DNA of 64,000 bases from Evernia prunastri (taxonomy: Eukaryota; Ascomycota; Lecanoromycetes; Lecanorales; Parmeliaceae), in NCBI GenBank assembly GCA_003184365.1, contig NKYR01000063.1, positions 157,682 through 221,681 on the forward strand. The letters are read 5' to 3'. A program made the position numbers and the translations under genes. Below are positions 22,222-33,918 of the stretch, in pieces. The notes under the pieces were generated by a model that had not been told where the DNA came from, made no database searches, and worked only from the letters and a program-made list of their open reading frames with translations. The first letter of the stretch is position 1; each line of letters begins with the position of its first letter.

Positions 22222-25200
22222 ATGTCTTCAAAGTCTCCTCCCCCCCCCCAAATAGCGAACGGCCTTCCGGCTGCGTCCAAAGACCCCGAGAAAGAAAGAA
22301 AGAAGGCTGAAAAATTACAAAAATTTAATGAGAAGAAGGCCAAGGCCAAGGCTGCTAATGCACAAGCTACACAAGGCCCTTCGAAAACCATGGCCAAAAA
22401 AGCTAAGCAGGATACCTCCAAGGATGATTCTTTACCACCCTACGTAGAAAAAACACCACGTGGGGAAAAGAAGAGTATGTGCTCGCATGTTCACCGGTAA
22501 GAGACCACTCCAACTGACTCTCTACCAGTCTTGCAATCTCTGAATGATCCTCATCACATGAATTACATACCTAAAGTAGTGGAATCTGGATGGTACGACT
22601 GGTGGGAGAAGGAAGGTTACTTCAAGCCTGAGTTTGGTCCCGACGGCAAAGTGAAAGACCAGGGTTACTTCGTCATCCCCGAACCACCACCGAACGTAAC
22701 CGGAGCTTTACACATGGGCCACGCCCTACCCAATGCTTTGCAAGACAGTCTGATAAGATGGAATCGAATGCGAGGGTTCACTACACTGTGGCTACCCGGC
22801 TGTGATCATGCTGGAATATCTACTCAAACAGTCGTCGAAAAGATGCTGATGAGACGAGAAGGAAAGACGAGGCACGATCTTGGCAGAAAGGCGCTGGTTG
22901 AAAGGATTTGGGAATGGAAAGAAGAGTACCATCGCAATATCAACGGAGTGCTTCGGCGCATGGGTGGTTCTTTCGACTGGACGAGGGAAGCCTTCACTAT
23001 GAGTCCAACCTTCTCAGCTGCCGTAACGGAGACTTTCGTGACGCTACACGAAGAAGGTCTCATCTACCGGGCTAACAGATTGGTCAATTGGTGTACGGCA
23101 CTCAATACCACTCTCTCGAATCTAGAGGTGGACAACCTAGAATTGAAAGGACGGACGATGCTCGACATACCCGGGTACCAAAAGAAGATCGAATTTGGGG
23201 TAATCACTCATTTTCTATACCAAATTGAGGGGAGCGAGGAGACAGTAGGTACGTGTATTTCAAGGCAGTCCGGTACCTTCTATCTGCTAATCCTCCACTA
23301 GAAGTGGCTACGACGAGACCTGAGACTATCCTTGGTGATACTGGCATCGCCGTGCATCCCAAAGACGAGCGATACAAGCATCTGGTAGGGAAGTGCGCGA
23401 TACACCCATTTCTTGAGCGGCGAATACCTATCGTCGCAGACGCATACGCAGATCCAGAAAAGGGAACGGGTGCCGTGAAAATCACCCCAGCTCATGACTT
23501 CAACGACTTCGAAGTTGGACGTAGAAACGGCTTAGAATTCATCAACATACTTGAGGATGATGGTAGTCTTAATGAAAAGGCAGGAGATTTCCAAGGTATA
23601 AAGCGATTTGATGCAAGGTACAAGATCATCGAAGCTCTCCGAACCAAAGGGCTTTATGTCAAATGGGAAAACAACGAGATGAAGGTACCGATATGTCAGA
23701 AGTCGAAAGACGTTATTGAACCGATTATGAAGCCACAATGGTGGATGAAAATGAAGGAGGGTTTAGCACCTGCGGCAATCAAGGCTGTAAAAGACGGCCA
23801 AATTAAAATCCGACCAGAGTCTGCGGAGAAGAACTATCACTCATGGATGGAAAATATCAATGATTGGTGTCTATCGAGACAATTATGGTGGGGCCATCAA
23901 GTTCCAGCGTACTTCATTCACATCGAGGGCGAGTCCCGTGATGAAAGTGACGGAGAGCTATGGGTCAGTGGGAGGACAGAAGAAGCGGCAGAGGAGAAAG
24001 CCAAGGCTAAGTTTCCTAACAAGAAATTTACACTTACCAGGGATCCGGACGTTTTCGACACGTGGTTCTCTTCTGGTCTATGGCCATTCGCGACATTAGG
24101 CTGGCCCAACAAGACCCACGATCTGGAGACTCTCTATCCTACGTCTGTGCTAGAAACCGGCTGGGACATTCTCTTCTTCTGGGTGGCGAGAATGATCATG
24201 TTTGGTATCAAAATGACGGGGCAAGTCCCTTTTCGGGAAGTCTACTGCCATTCTTTAGTCAGAGATTCGGAGGGTAGAAAAATGTCAAAATCCCTGGGAA
24301 ACGTTCTCGATCCTCTCGATGTGATGGAGGGTATCTCCCTGTCCAGTTTGCACGAAAAGCTAGAAGGAGGAAATCTCGACCAGAGAGAAGTCGAGAAGGC
24401 CAGGAAGAACCAGAAAACCGCGTTTCCTGATGGGATACCAGAATGCGGTGCTGACGCTTTACGGTTCTCCTTGGTCAATTACCACACCGGAGGTAAGAAG
24501 TCCGCATCTATTAAGGACTGGTAGAATTAATTAACATTTACCAGGCGGTGACATCAACTTTGACATAAAGGTCATGCAAGGTTACCGCAAGTTCTGTAAT
24601 AAAATCTACCAAGCCACTAAATACGTCCTCGGCAAACTCGACTCCTCCTTCATCCCCCGAAAAATGCCTACTAAGACCGGGCAAGAATCGCTTGCAGAGC
24701 TTTGGATCCTGCACAAATTCAATACCGCCGCTGCAGAGATTAACACAGCGTTGACACAACGCGAATTCTCTCAGGCAACTTCGATCACGTATCAGTACTG
24801 GTATAATCATCTTTGTGATGTGTACATCGAGAATTCTAAGGCTATCATCCAAGACGGTAGTCCTTCGGAGCAAGAGTCGGCCAAACAGACCCTGTACACT
24901 GCCCTCGAGTGCGCGCTCATGATGATCCACCCTTTCATGCCTTTCCTAACTGAAGAACTTTGGCAGCGCCTGCCGCGACGTCCTGAAGATGAGACACCTT
25001 CCATTGTCATAGCAGCGTACCCGCAATACAACGCCGCTCTCGACGACAGAGATTCTGAAGAAGCCTACGAGCTCATCATGTCCGTCGCGAAAGGTATACG
25101 CCAACTAGCAGCCGAGTACTTCATCAAAGACTCCGCAACTACCTACGTCCAATTGTTCGACCCTTTCGCCCTGTCAACCTGCAAATCACAAATCGCTTCC

Positions 25201-25557
25201 ATCAAGTCGTTGAGTGGAAAAGCTATGTTGGGCGAGAGCGCATCCATCTCCATCCTCTCGGCCACCGACTCAAAACCGGCTGGCTGCGTTGTGCAATCCG
25301 TTTCTGCTTCTGCGGCCGTGTATCTCCTCGTCAAGGGCCGCATAGATATTGACGCAGAGATCAAGAAAGGCAAAGAGAAGTTGGCGGCTGCGCAGGAAGG
25401 ACTGGAAAAGAAGAGGAAGGTGGTGGGAGGAGAAGGGTGGGAGAAGATGAGAGAGGATGCTCAGGAGACGGAGAGGAGAAAGCTGGCGAATGCGGAGCAG
25501 GAGGTTAAAGTGCTGGAAGGGAGCGTGGAGCAGTTTGAAAGGCTAAAGTTGGAATAA
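22222..25557 (+). CDS. VAS1: Valyl-tRNA synthetase
   Basis: Class I aminoacyl-tRNA synthetase charging tRNA-Val. Exons 22222-22474, 22529-23248, 23302-24492, 24545-25557 give 1058 residues, the normal eukaryotic size. A Lys-rich N-terminal extension ([20 protein letters not shown]) is typical of cytosolic forms. Catalytic signatures: HIGH-type HMGH at about residues 146-149 in '[15 protein letters not shown]', and KMSKS at about 651-655 in '[10 protein letters not shown]'. The CP1 editing domain begins '[20 protein letters not shown]'. The C-terminus is the valyl-type coiled-coil tail. One gene normally serves both cytosol and mitochondria in fungi; the open upstream leader suggests how the mitochondrial form could be made here. 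Confidence 0.96.
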
Positions 25558-26148
25558 CGATAGCTCCGAACAGGAGGGGTGGAGCGAACGAGGAGAGAGA
25601 GAGGATGGAGGGGAGGTCCAACCCCTTGGCTATCAAAATGTACAGATGACGATGCCTTGCATTTCGGATGTACATCCAAAAGGCCATGTACATCTGCAAG
25701 GCAGGACTCCACTTGCACAAGCAATATCGTCGTCCCTGCAGCCCATCAAAATATCCAACGAGAGAAGCCTTCTCCATCATGCAAAACCACAGATATGATC
25801 GTAAGGCGCACGGATTCTGACCGACGGATAAGAGACTTCAGATACGCTGGACCCAAATGCCCTTCGGACCCTCGTTCGGCATCTGGCTTAATTGTATGGA
25901 ACGTCTCAACGCACAAGGCAATTTTGAAGCTTCTCAAATGATCGATCGCTCGTATGGAATATATGAATCTACTCTATTGGTATCATTTGCGCTCCATCCA
26001 CAGAGAAATAAGAAAGCTTTAGTCATACACCCACATCCCTTCAAACATCATGATACACATCGAAAACATATTTGGTAACTAGCAAGATACACCGCTTCCC
26101 TCTTCCTGAGGGTCCATTCCGCGAATGCCACAGCACGCCGACAATGCA
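25558..26148. other. Convergent intergenic stretch
   Basis: About 590 bp between the 3' ends of the ValRS and transporter genes. No supported feature. Confidence 0.45.
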
Positions 26149-28246
26149 TCAATATTTGGACCCGACTTTCATCCTCGTGGTAGCGTAGGCCGCGCCGAGC
26201 GCGCTGAGTGCACCAATGAACAGGCAAACAGCGATAGCATTGGGCCCTTCAGCAGCCTTTGCCACATCTTGCTCTCCAAGATCCCCATGTAACTCCGGAC
26301 TTTTGCCCGGTTCGAGGATGGAGAACACAATCATGCTTATGAACGTGCCCACAAATTGCGGTAAAGTAATGAAAAGATTGAGAATGCCGAGGTATATACC
26401 CGCTGTCTCGCCGGTTGAGGAATCGGCACTCGACGAATCGTCTTCCCGGTCGAGATGATTGAGGCGTAAGAATGTTGGTGAGGGCGCGGGAGAGGAGAAG
26501 TCGTCATTGGAGTTTGAGAGGCGGCGGTAGGAGGAGCCGTTTGCGAGCATAGTCGAAGGTGTAGTAAGGCGATTAATCTCTACGCCCATAAAAGCGAAGG
26601 GCGCCCAGCACGCTAGAGCCCAGGGAATACCGCATATGGACACAATGATGGTAGCCATCTGCAGACTCCTGACGAATGGAGCCATAAACATTGCGCCTGC
26701 GAAGATGATGTGGCTGAATTGCCAGGCGGTGAGGAGGTCAGGTTTGCATTTGTCCAGTGCTGTAACTAAGGGGGCGAAAGGCCCTAGGAAGGCCGGAGGG
26801 CGCGGGGTGAACGGTCGAGAACGGGAGGTGTCTGGGGCCTGGACGACGAATGGGAGAAGAATGGACGCGACGAAAGTTATAATGGAAAAAACGACAAGAG
26901 ATAAGGAGCCAACGCGACCAACGTCGCCAAGAGCGTCTTTGGATGCAGCGGCGTTGGTTTCTGGGTGGTAGCGGAAGTAGACTTCACCAACCCAAGTGGT
27001 TGAGTAGAAGAGGAAAGGAAACCAGCCTATCGATGTAAGTCCTAATATTCGGAGAAGGAGGGGACTCTGTTACCGATCCAAGCCCAGAATTGAACCCAGC
27101 AGATCGCTTGTATCCGGTCGGGTAGGTGCATGGTAGTCTTCAAGATCTTACTGAACATCTTCACCGCCCCTGTCTTGGCACCGTCGTCCCTACAAACACA
27201 AGCGTGATTAGATGCCAAAGCACATCCACGCTTGGATTGATGACATTACCTTGCTGAGATCAAAACCCGCTCCTTGACAGCCCAAGACGTTATGCCTATG
27301 GTAATCAGAAAAGCAACAGCAGCGATCACGGTCAACTGCTTGAACTGGGAGTCCCCCAAAAGGTTCCCGAAGATGCCAACAAGATCCAAGGTTCCAGCAC
27401 CATAGCCTATCAGATGGCCGATAGCAATCATTCTGCTTGCTTCAAGACATCAGTAGGCAATTGTGCAGTTTCGAATATAGGGAAGCAGCGCTTACCCCAG
27501 GCAGAACCAAGCTGCTGCTTCGCAATTGGTAGCGTGTCAACGATGAGACTCCGACTCGAAGACTGGACTAGATGTTCACATCAGCTGTGCAATCCATTTG
27601 TCGTGTGGGATAAGAGCACCAACCTGCATTGATAGCAAAGTCTACAAAGTATATGCTGAGGACAGCCAGAGCGATCGTACATGACCTTGCCTGTAGCCCA
27701 TCATAAGCTGAATATCCCAGAACACGATAATTCCGGGCACCAACCGTCTCCACGTCCCGCACGAAGAGCCGGACTATCTCCCCCGTCCATCCCAATACTA
27801 GCAGACAGACAGCAACAATCAGAGCTCCCCCAATCATGAAGGGTCTCCGTCTCCCCCATTTCGATCTGGAATTGTCCGCTAGCACTCCCACCACCGGCTG
27901 CATGATCAGCCCTGATAGAGGTCCCGCAATCCATACGAGTGACGTTTTACTCTTGGTGAGGCCGAGTTGTAGAAGGTAAGGAGTGCAGTCTGCCAATTGG
28001 CTCAGTAAAGCTGCTTCTTGTGTCACCGTAGAGAAGGTAAGTCTCACAGGTCATTTCAATGCCCCAAGTGAACCTATTCATGACTCGTAAGCGTTTAGGT
28101 GGCCATCTCTGCCCAGGGCGCACTCACTGCAAGCCCACCAGACTGAAGGTCAACAGAATCATTCGAATTGACTCTGTGGAACCTTTGATCGACGGGGTGC
28201 CAGCCCATGATGCCGCCTGAGGCATTGCCTCTTCGATCTTTCTCAT
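26149..28246 (-). CDS. Sucrose / alpha-glucoside proton symporter, GPH (SUT) type
   Basis: Twelve-helix sugar transporter of the major facilitator superfamily, related to plant SUT and fission yeast Sut1; import of sucrose or maltose with protons at the plasma membrane is inferred. Seven minus-strand exons: 28128-28246, 28048-28073, 27624-27989, 27496-27567, 27250-27439, 27074-27189, 26149-27026 (588 residues), all phase-consistent. Exon 2 is only 26 bp yet supplies the conserved FTWGIEMTY in helix 1. Other signatures: 'SGLIMQPVVGVLADNSRSKW' with GRRRPFM, 'QSSSRSLIVDTLP', 'QQLGSAWASRMIAIGHLIGY', and the late block GIYLGILNLFITLPQFVG. A Ser-rich cytosolic loop lies before the last helices. The start is the first ATG after an upstream stop. 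Confidence 0.9.
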
Positions 28247-31064
28247 ACGGTCCGCCAGATATAATGTAGACGAATCGGAGGTTGATTGTACCTTAGTTGC
28301 AAGAATTAAGTTTGGTTATGCAGGGTGAAAGTATGCGCTTAATGATGGAGGTGCGGGAGCGGAGCGTCGTTGTGGACAGGCAGGCAATTGGATGTCCCCT
28401 CGTCTTCAAGATATACTGAAGGTCAACTGCAACTATTGTTTGAGTGAGTAAAGTAGAGTAGAGTAGGGTAGAGTAGAGTAGATGGACGTCATTGGGTTTA
28501 CGTGGTCTGTTAAAAACATAATTAATGTCTCTGACTTTTCAGATAGATACGTGGCTCGGCTTGTGATTAATAGAGTAGTAAGTATCAGCCTCAAACAAGT
28601 TGGTTCTCGGACATGAAACCTTCTACTCTACACTATACGGAGTACACGTTTTTTTCAATCAACACTTATGAAAGCTGCAAAAAGTATACACCTTTCTCGG
28701 CGAATCCATCGCATTTACTCATCTACTTTGTGCCATAGTTCCCAGGGAAGTCGGTGGATGAACGTCGACTTGCAGTAACATTGAAGACCTGATCTTGGTT
28801 GGAACGACGTATCCACTAATATAGACCGACACTGTGTCCTGAACGAAGGTACGTTATAGTTAATCTAGGTAGGAGTACTCTGATTTTTACGCTACATACA
28901 CTTTACATGTCCGAGGCAACAGAGATAGCCAGTACTTGTGCGGCGGGGATCCAATGAGTGGCTCACTGAGGTCCCTACAGTGCCAAGGAGATTAATCTTT
29001 CGGCCGCACGAGCAAGTATGAAATGCGAACGAATAGGAGCGCATTGCTCTATAAGGGTATAGAAGCTTTAGCGGGTAATGCCAAGGGTTGGCAATAGTCA
29101 GCGTGGAACCTCTCTTGACCAATGTATCAGCAATACCTCAGACTCAGAGTGTCCGTAAGGCAAGTCGAACTAAGTATGCTTTATGTTACTAAGAAAACTG
29201 TGATTTGTTCGATGGCCGTTGGGAAATGGCAGAACGAGATGCCGCTGGAGGAAATAAATGACGCACCTAAAACACCGTTGGAAGCAGTGTATTGGGCCCT
29301 ATGGTACGCCGCATTCTCTCAAGGGAGAAGAGTGGGCTAGAGCATGGCAAGGACTGCCGGACTTTCTCTACCTATGAGGCACGTCCAAAGTCCGCTAAGT
29401 AATCGACAGCATCAGAACGAGCAGGAGGGAAATGTCAGTAAGTGCCTTCGCGCGTACGGAGCTTCAACGTGCCCAGGAGGAATGTCTTGTGTTGAAAAAT
29501 ACTAGTACATAGTGGCGATTACGATTGAGAGGGGCAATTGAAAGCGAGAGGAGAGGAAAAATTTAGCCAATGCAAGGCATTACCAAGGAATCGGTCGGAG
29601 GAGACATGCAGGAGTTACGGAGTGTGGATCAATGAATTCCCGAGAAAATACCTCTTGAATCTTGATGGCTGACAAGTGACAACTAGTCAACTACCACCTA
29701 CACTTAAGCAATGGCAGTGTTCTGGGGGCATAGTTACTAGTACTTGTACAGAGACGATGGTCGTTGGTTATTGAAGGACTGGAGCACGCCTTCGAAACAA
29801 ATGAATATTGATAGCGATCAATCCTCTACTTAAATAAGGTACTTAATACTTTAGGTAGTATACCTACTCGTACTTGCAGCGCTTGCTAGGGTGATATAAG
29901 GTTAGATTTCAACCTTTTCAACCTTCCCGATATCTGATTTAGACTATCGAGCCTATTACAGCAAGGTATCATACTTAGGTAATCCCTCAAGGTACCCTGT
30001 TGACCAGGATGCGGCCTGTTTCATACTCACCTCTTCAGTCTCCAGCTTTTTTCATTGATTTCAATGTGAAGTATACTTCACTTTCCTACATGCATTACGG
30101 GACCGTGCAGATATTACCTCTATACTTCATTTTACCTTAGGTTTGACAACCATCCTGGTCAAATCAGCGACTCGTATTGCCTCTCTACTCCACCTCCGTT
30201 GACCAGCCACCATCACCACCGTCACCACCATGGATTCCCTCACCGAGCCACCCTTGCAGCAATGCTGCATCTGTTTTCATTCGGTACATGTGTTAATTGA
30301 CCACCTCTAAGCTTCCCCGCTTCGTGTCGACCTGCAAATGCGCGGCCCAGCAATTTCATTTAGTCTCTAATTGCGGCAACATTGCATCGGTAGTCTGCAC
30401 TCTCCCTATCCTGTGCATGATATAGGTGCATGATGCAGGTAGGCTCACCGCGATATGCCTTTCCCAGATTCGATGCTGCGAGCCTGCGACAACTTCGCGG
30501 TCGAATCCCCATGCACCACGAGGTCCCGTGGGTAGCAAATTTCTGCAGATGAATCTGCCTCAAACGCTAGCGTTCTACAGTACCAAGCAAGACTGCGAGA
30601 TACACGTGTGTCAAAGTGGTTTCTTTGCCTTCGGTATAGTGAACAATCATGTATGCGTTGATGCATTGACTTAGCGCGTTCGTGAACTGCTAATGGCGAT
30701 CACGAGTATCCATATAATACGTGCATTCTCGTCGGGCAGAGAAGTGAGAGGGGCCAGGTCATGGAATTGTGCAAGTGAAGGTCTACAAAAAAGATGTTAA
30801 ACACTCGGCCGCTGCCTCTTCATTTTAATTTCCCCCTCACGGAAGCTGCACATGGGCGGAGTATACCTCTCCTTTATGCGCTAGTGCCGGATTCTAGAGT
30901 GAAGTCTTCTCCAAGAGGGTATCTTATATACTCCGAGTCGAGGTTCTTACTTTCTTCTTTTCTTTTTTCTACATCACACGCTTCGCGAACAGTGTCTTCA
31001 AATAACTGAATCCCACCACATTCCTTTCTCTTGTAAGCACCATACAGTCATACGCTCGTTCACA
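28247..31064. other. Long gene-poor stretch
   Basis: About 2.8 kb with only short, unconvincing open frames. It contains six near-perfect copies of GTAGA at 28453-28482, repeated AGGTA/TACCT motifs at about 29835-29875 and 29970-29998, and no recognisable transposon ends or RNA gene. An ATG at 30231 with a short Cys-containing frame stops after about 25 codons. The right end must carry the promoter of the GH128 gene. Confidence 0.5.
28453..28482. repeat. GTAGA pentanucleotide repeat, six copies
   Basis: Five-base unit GTAGA repeated six times with one A-to-G change in copy 3, lying about 200 bp upstream of the transporter start codon. Confidence 0.8.
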
Positions 31065-32132
31065 ATGCTCTCCTTCACCCTTGTCTTGACGCTGGGCCTG
31101 GCCTTACCCGCCGTGTACTCTATTCCGGCCCCGATCCAAGCCTTCTCTGAGGCCGGATCTGTCTCTGGCCCTCTCCTCACAGCTCGTGCTCCTTCAAGCA
31201 GCGATTCGTACCCTCCACAGCCGCCCGGAGCTGGCCCTGGTAAGCGTGGGCTTCTCTACAGCTCCCAGTCCAACGTTGGTTGGAGCGACTTCTACGTCGA
31301 CAGTGCCTACGTCACGTACGGGAGCAATGGGGATGTCGTACGTGGCGATGAGATCAACACGTGGTTTTCATACGTGCCTACCATCGCCGTCGACGCCAAC
31401 TTGGAGAATGGTGACTGGAACGACATCATTCCAGTATTGATTGAGGGCGGAACCAAGGCTTTATTCGCGTAAGTACTCCCACATACAGTAGTTCCTCTAA
31501 ATCTCTGCTAATCCGGATGTGTAGCTCGAACGAACCAGATAACCCATCGCAAGCCAATCTCACACCGGCTCAATGTGTCACCGTCTACAAGAGATACATG
31601 CAGCCCAACTACGGCACCGTCCAACTCGGCACTCCGGCCGTCACCAACGGCGGAGGTCAGGCGGGCTTGACGTACCTAGAGAACTTTGTCAACCTGTGCA
31701 CCGACTGCGCATACAACTTTGTCAACGTGCACTTCTTCGTCGATCGTTCCGAAATGGACGTCGCTCAGTACATCCAAGCGCTCCAAACCTACATCAACAA
31801 CGACGTGCCCGCCGTCCAGGCCAAACACGAGCAGCTGAAAGGGCTCCCGATCGTCATCGGCGAGGTGAGCAATTCCCTATGACCGCATCATGTCTCCTCC
31901 CAAACGCACATAACATGATCAACTGACATTTCCCTCCCCTCAGTTCTGGCTGACGGGCGCTTCGGAAGCCGAAGCCGGAGACCTGATGAACGAGCTCCTC
32001 CCCTGGCTGGACGGCAACGCCAACGTGCTCTTTTACCAGGCGTCTGGCGGCTTGTTCGCGGGGCAGTTCGTCAACGACGCCGGGACGGGATACACTCCCG
32101 CCGGAACGGCCTACGGCAAGTTGGCTCCGTGA
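31065..32132 (+). CDS. Secreted GH128 glycoside hydrolase (endo-beta-1,3-glucanase type)
   Basis: Glycosyl-hydrolase catalytic-core protein of the Asl1/GH128 group, which acts on beta-1,3-glucan in fungal walls. Exons 31065-31468, 31525-31864, 31944-32132; 310 residues. A signal peptide is clear (MLSFTLVLTLGLALPAVYS). The mature part starts with the family block KRGLLYSSQSNVGWSDFYVD; the proposed acid/base Glu is in ASNEPDNPSQANL, and the nucleophile Glu in 'IVIGEFWLTG' lies exactly at the second exon junction. 'NVLFYQASGGLF' near the end matches the last barrel strand. No cell-wall anchor or GPI signal follows, so free secretion is expected. Confidence 0.88.
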
Positions 32133-32557
32133 GCGCTGAGCGGGGACGGTACGAGGAATCCGCGGGAGGGAGCGAGGCGCTGGAACGGTTTGATGCGATA
32201 ATGCGTGCAATTGACAAGGTTTTTTTATTTGTAGTATTCTGTTACCAGGGCGAGGTTTGATATCCACATACTTGCGAGGGCAACTTAGTAACTTAGAGCA
32301 AGAAGGAAAGCACATTCTGCAATCATCACCCTGATTTCTCTGTTGACCCATCCGCAAAAATCCCTTACATACTGTAATGTTCCGAGCAGCCTATCTTGAC
32401 ACACTGAATCGACTCATAATTACAACGTCACGAACATATACATGAGAAATTCCGCCCGAAGACAACCATGACCAATCTCAAAGGGGAATCACTCAGCGCA
32501 GCCAACCCGCGCATCCTTCCCATCACCACCCCCACCCTCCAAATCCACTCCCGGCAC
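32133..32557. other. Convergent intergenic stretch
   Basis: About 425 bp between two gene 3' ends, C-rich toward the right. No supported feature. Confidence 0.4.
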
Positions 32558-33242
32558 TCACTTCCCCTCCCCCTCCCCATTACCATTCCCCTCCTTCTTC
32601 CCCCCGCCAAACAGATGCTTCGCCTTCTCCTTGAACCCCTCGTGCTCGCTCGGATGGTCCATGTGCACGTTGCCCCCGCCCCCCCTGCCCGTGTGGAAAT
32701 TCTCGTACGCGGGTCCGGGCCGCATGGCCGTTTCGGGGACGACGTCCGCGTCGCCGGGGGTCGCGTTGGGTTTGTGGGGTTTGATGGAGGGGGAGTCCAT
32801 GTTGCCGGCGCCGCCGCGCTGTGGGGTGTGATGTCAGCGGTTTGATGCTTGCTTGCTCGCTTGCTCGCTCGAGGAAGGGGATAGGCTAAGGATGGTGTGA
32901 TGGATTGATCATGGAGGAGGTGATTTATTTGGTGGGGGGGGGGAATTGGGGGGAAAGGGGAGGGGGGAAAGAAGGGAGAACGTACGCCAGAGGAGTAAGC
33001 GCCGTCGCCTTGGTCGCCGAGGGGGCCTTCGCGGACGATCTCGCCATCGGTGTAGGCTTTGTCGTCAGGTTCGATGTTTCCGGCTCCTGAGTGACGGGGG
33101 GGGGTTGGTTAGCAGGTGGTTATGGTGTTACAAAGGTAAAAGCAGAGGTAGGTGAAGTAGAAGAGAGGAAGAGAGGGGGCTCAAATTTGTCGAGGGGATA
33201 TTTACCGCCGCGACCATGGGAAATTATAGGTTCAGAAGACAT
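32558..33242 (-). CDS. DUF3602 protein with GRGGAGN repeats
   Basis: Small fungal protein of unknown function. Exons 33206-33242, 32986-33086, 32558-32818 on the minus strand give 132 residues. The hallmark motif occurs three times: HGRGGAGNI, SGRGGAGNM and TGRGGGGNV, two of them rebuilt across exon joins, which supports the splicing. 'RPGPAYENFHTGRG' is typical of the family. The C-terminus is Lys/Gly-rich (FKEKAKHLFGGGKKEGNG). The stop codon overlaps a good donor (AA|GTGAGT), so an alternative longer C-terminus is possible. Confidence 0.85.
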
Positions 33243-33370
33243 TGTTTATGAAGATTTTGATTCTGTTGTTTTGGATGGGGTTTTCAATGTGCTGGCTTGG
33301 AAGGAGGTAGGTAAGGTAAGTGATGGGTAGTAGATTGGTAGGAGATTTGTATGTGCGAATATATATGAAT

Positions 33371-33394
33371 GATGGAATGATGGAATGATGGAAT
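33371..33394. repeat. GATGGAAT repeat, three copies
   Basis: Three exact eight-base units followed by a shortened copy, in the 5' flank of the DUF3602 gene. Confidence 0.8.
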
Positions 33395-33640
33395 GATGAA
33401 TGATTAATGGCATGCAAACAATTGTTAAAGTATTGTTGATGGAGCTTCCTCCGAAGAGGCATGCATTCGCGAGAGCCATGACGTTGACCGAATATCTACC
33501 TTACTTATCTCAATCAATGGCACCTGCGGGATGATGTGATTAGCAAAATCTAATACTCGTGCCAAGCCTTGGCGCGGGGGAAGGACCCTCATCAATAATT
33601 GCAAATCATATGCTAGTACTTAATAATTATAATTTGTTAG

Positions 33641-33668
33641 TAAATAGTAAATAGTAAATAGTAAATAG
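33641..33668. repeat. TAAATAG repeat, four copies
   Basis: Four exact seven-base units in AT-rich sequence between the DUF3602 gene and the phosphate carrier gene. Confidence 0.8.
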
Positions 33669-33918
33669 TACTAGAGAGTGCCTTGGATTCATGGAGTCAT
33701 TAATATTATGACTTGGCAGTTGCACAGTGCTTGATGTGCTTGATACTATGTGTCATCACCAAGTAAACAAATTTAGTGATACCACATATCCGTGAAAGAG
33801 GGTGTACAGCCATCGAATCAATAAATCTTACTTTACATGCCACACACACACCTGCAATTCTCAAGCTTGTAGCGTCTGAAGCTTCTTCCAAGGTACCCTT
33901 CTTCCTCCAACTCCATCT

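Larger units (their letters stand above)
33243..33918. other. Intergenic stretch with short tandem repeats
   Basis: About 675 bp. It holds three GATGGAAT units at 33371-33394, in the 5' region of the DUF3602 gene, and four TAAATAG units at 33641-33668. No gene supported. Confidence 0.6.

Noticed and set aside
30231..30305. ATG in a good context with a short Cys-containing peptide (QQCCICFH)
   Set aside because: Stops after about 25 codons and no downstream exon in phase was found; not enough for a zinc-finger gene.
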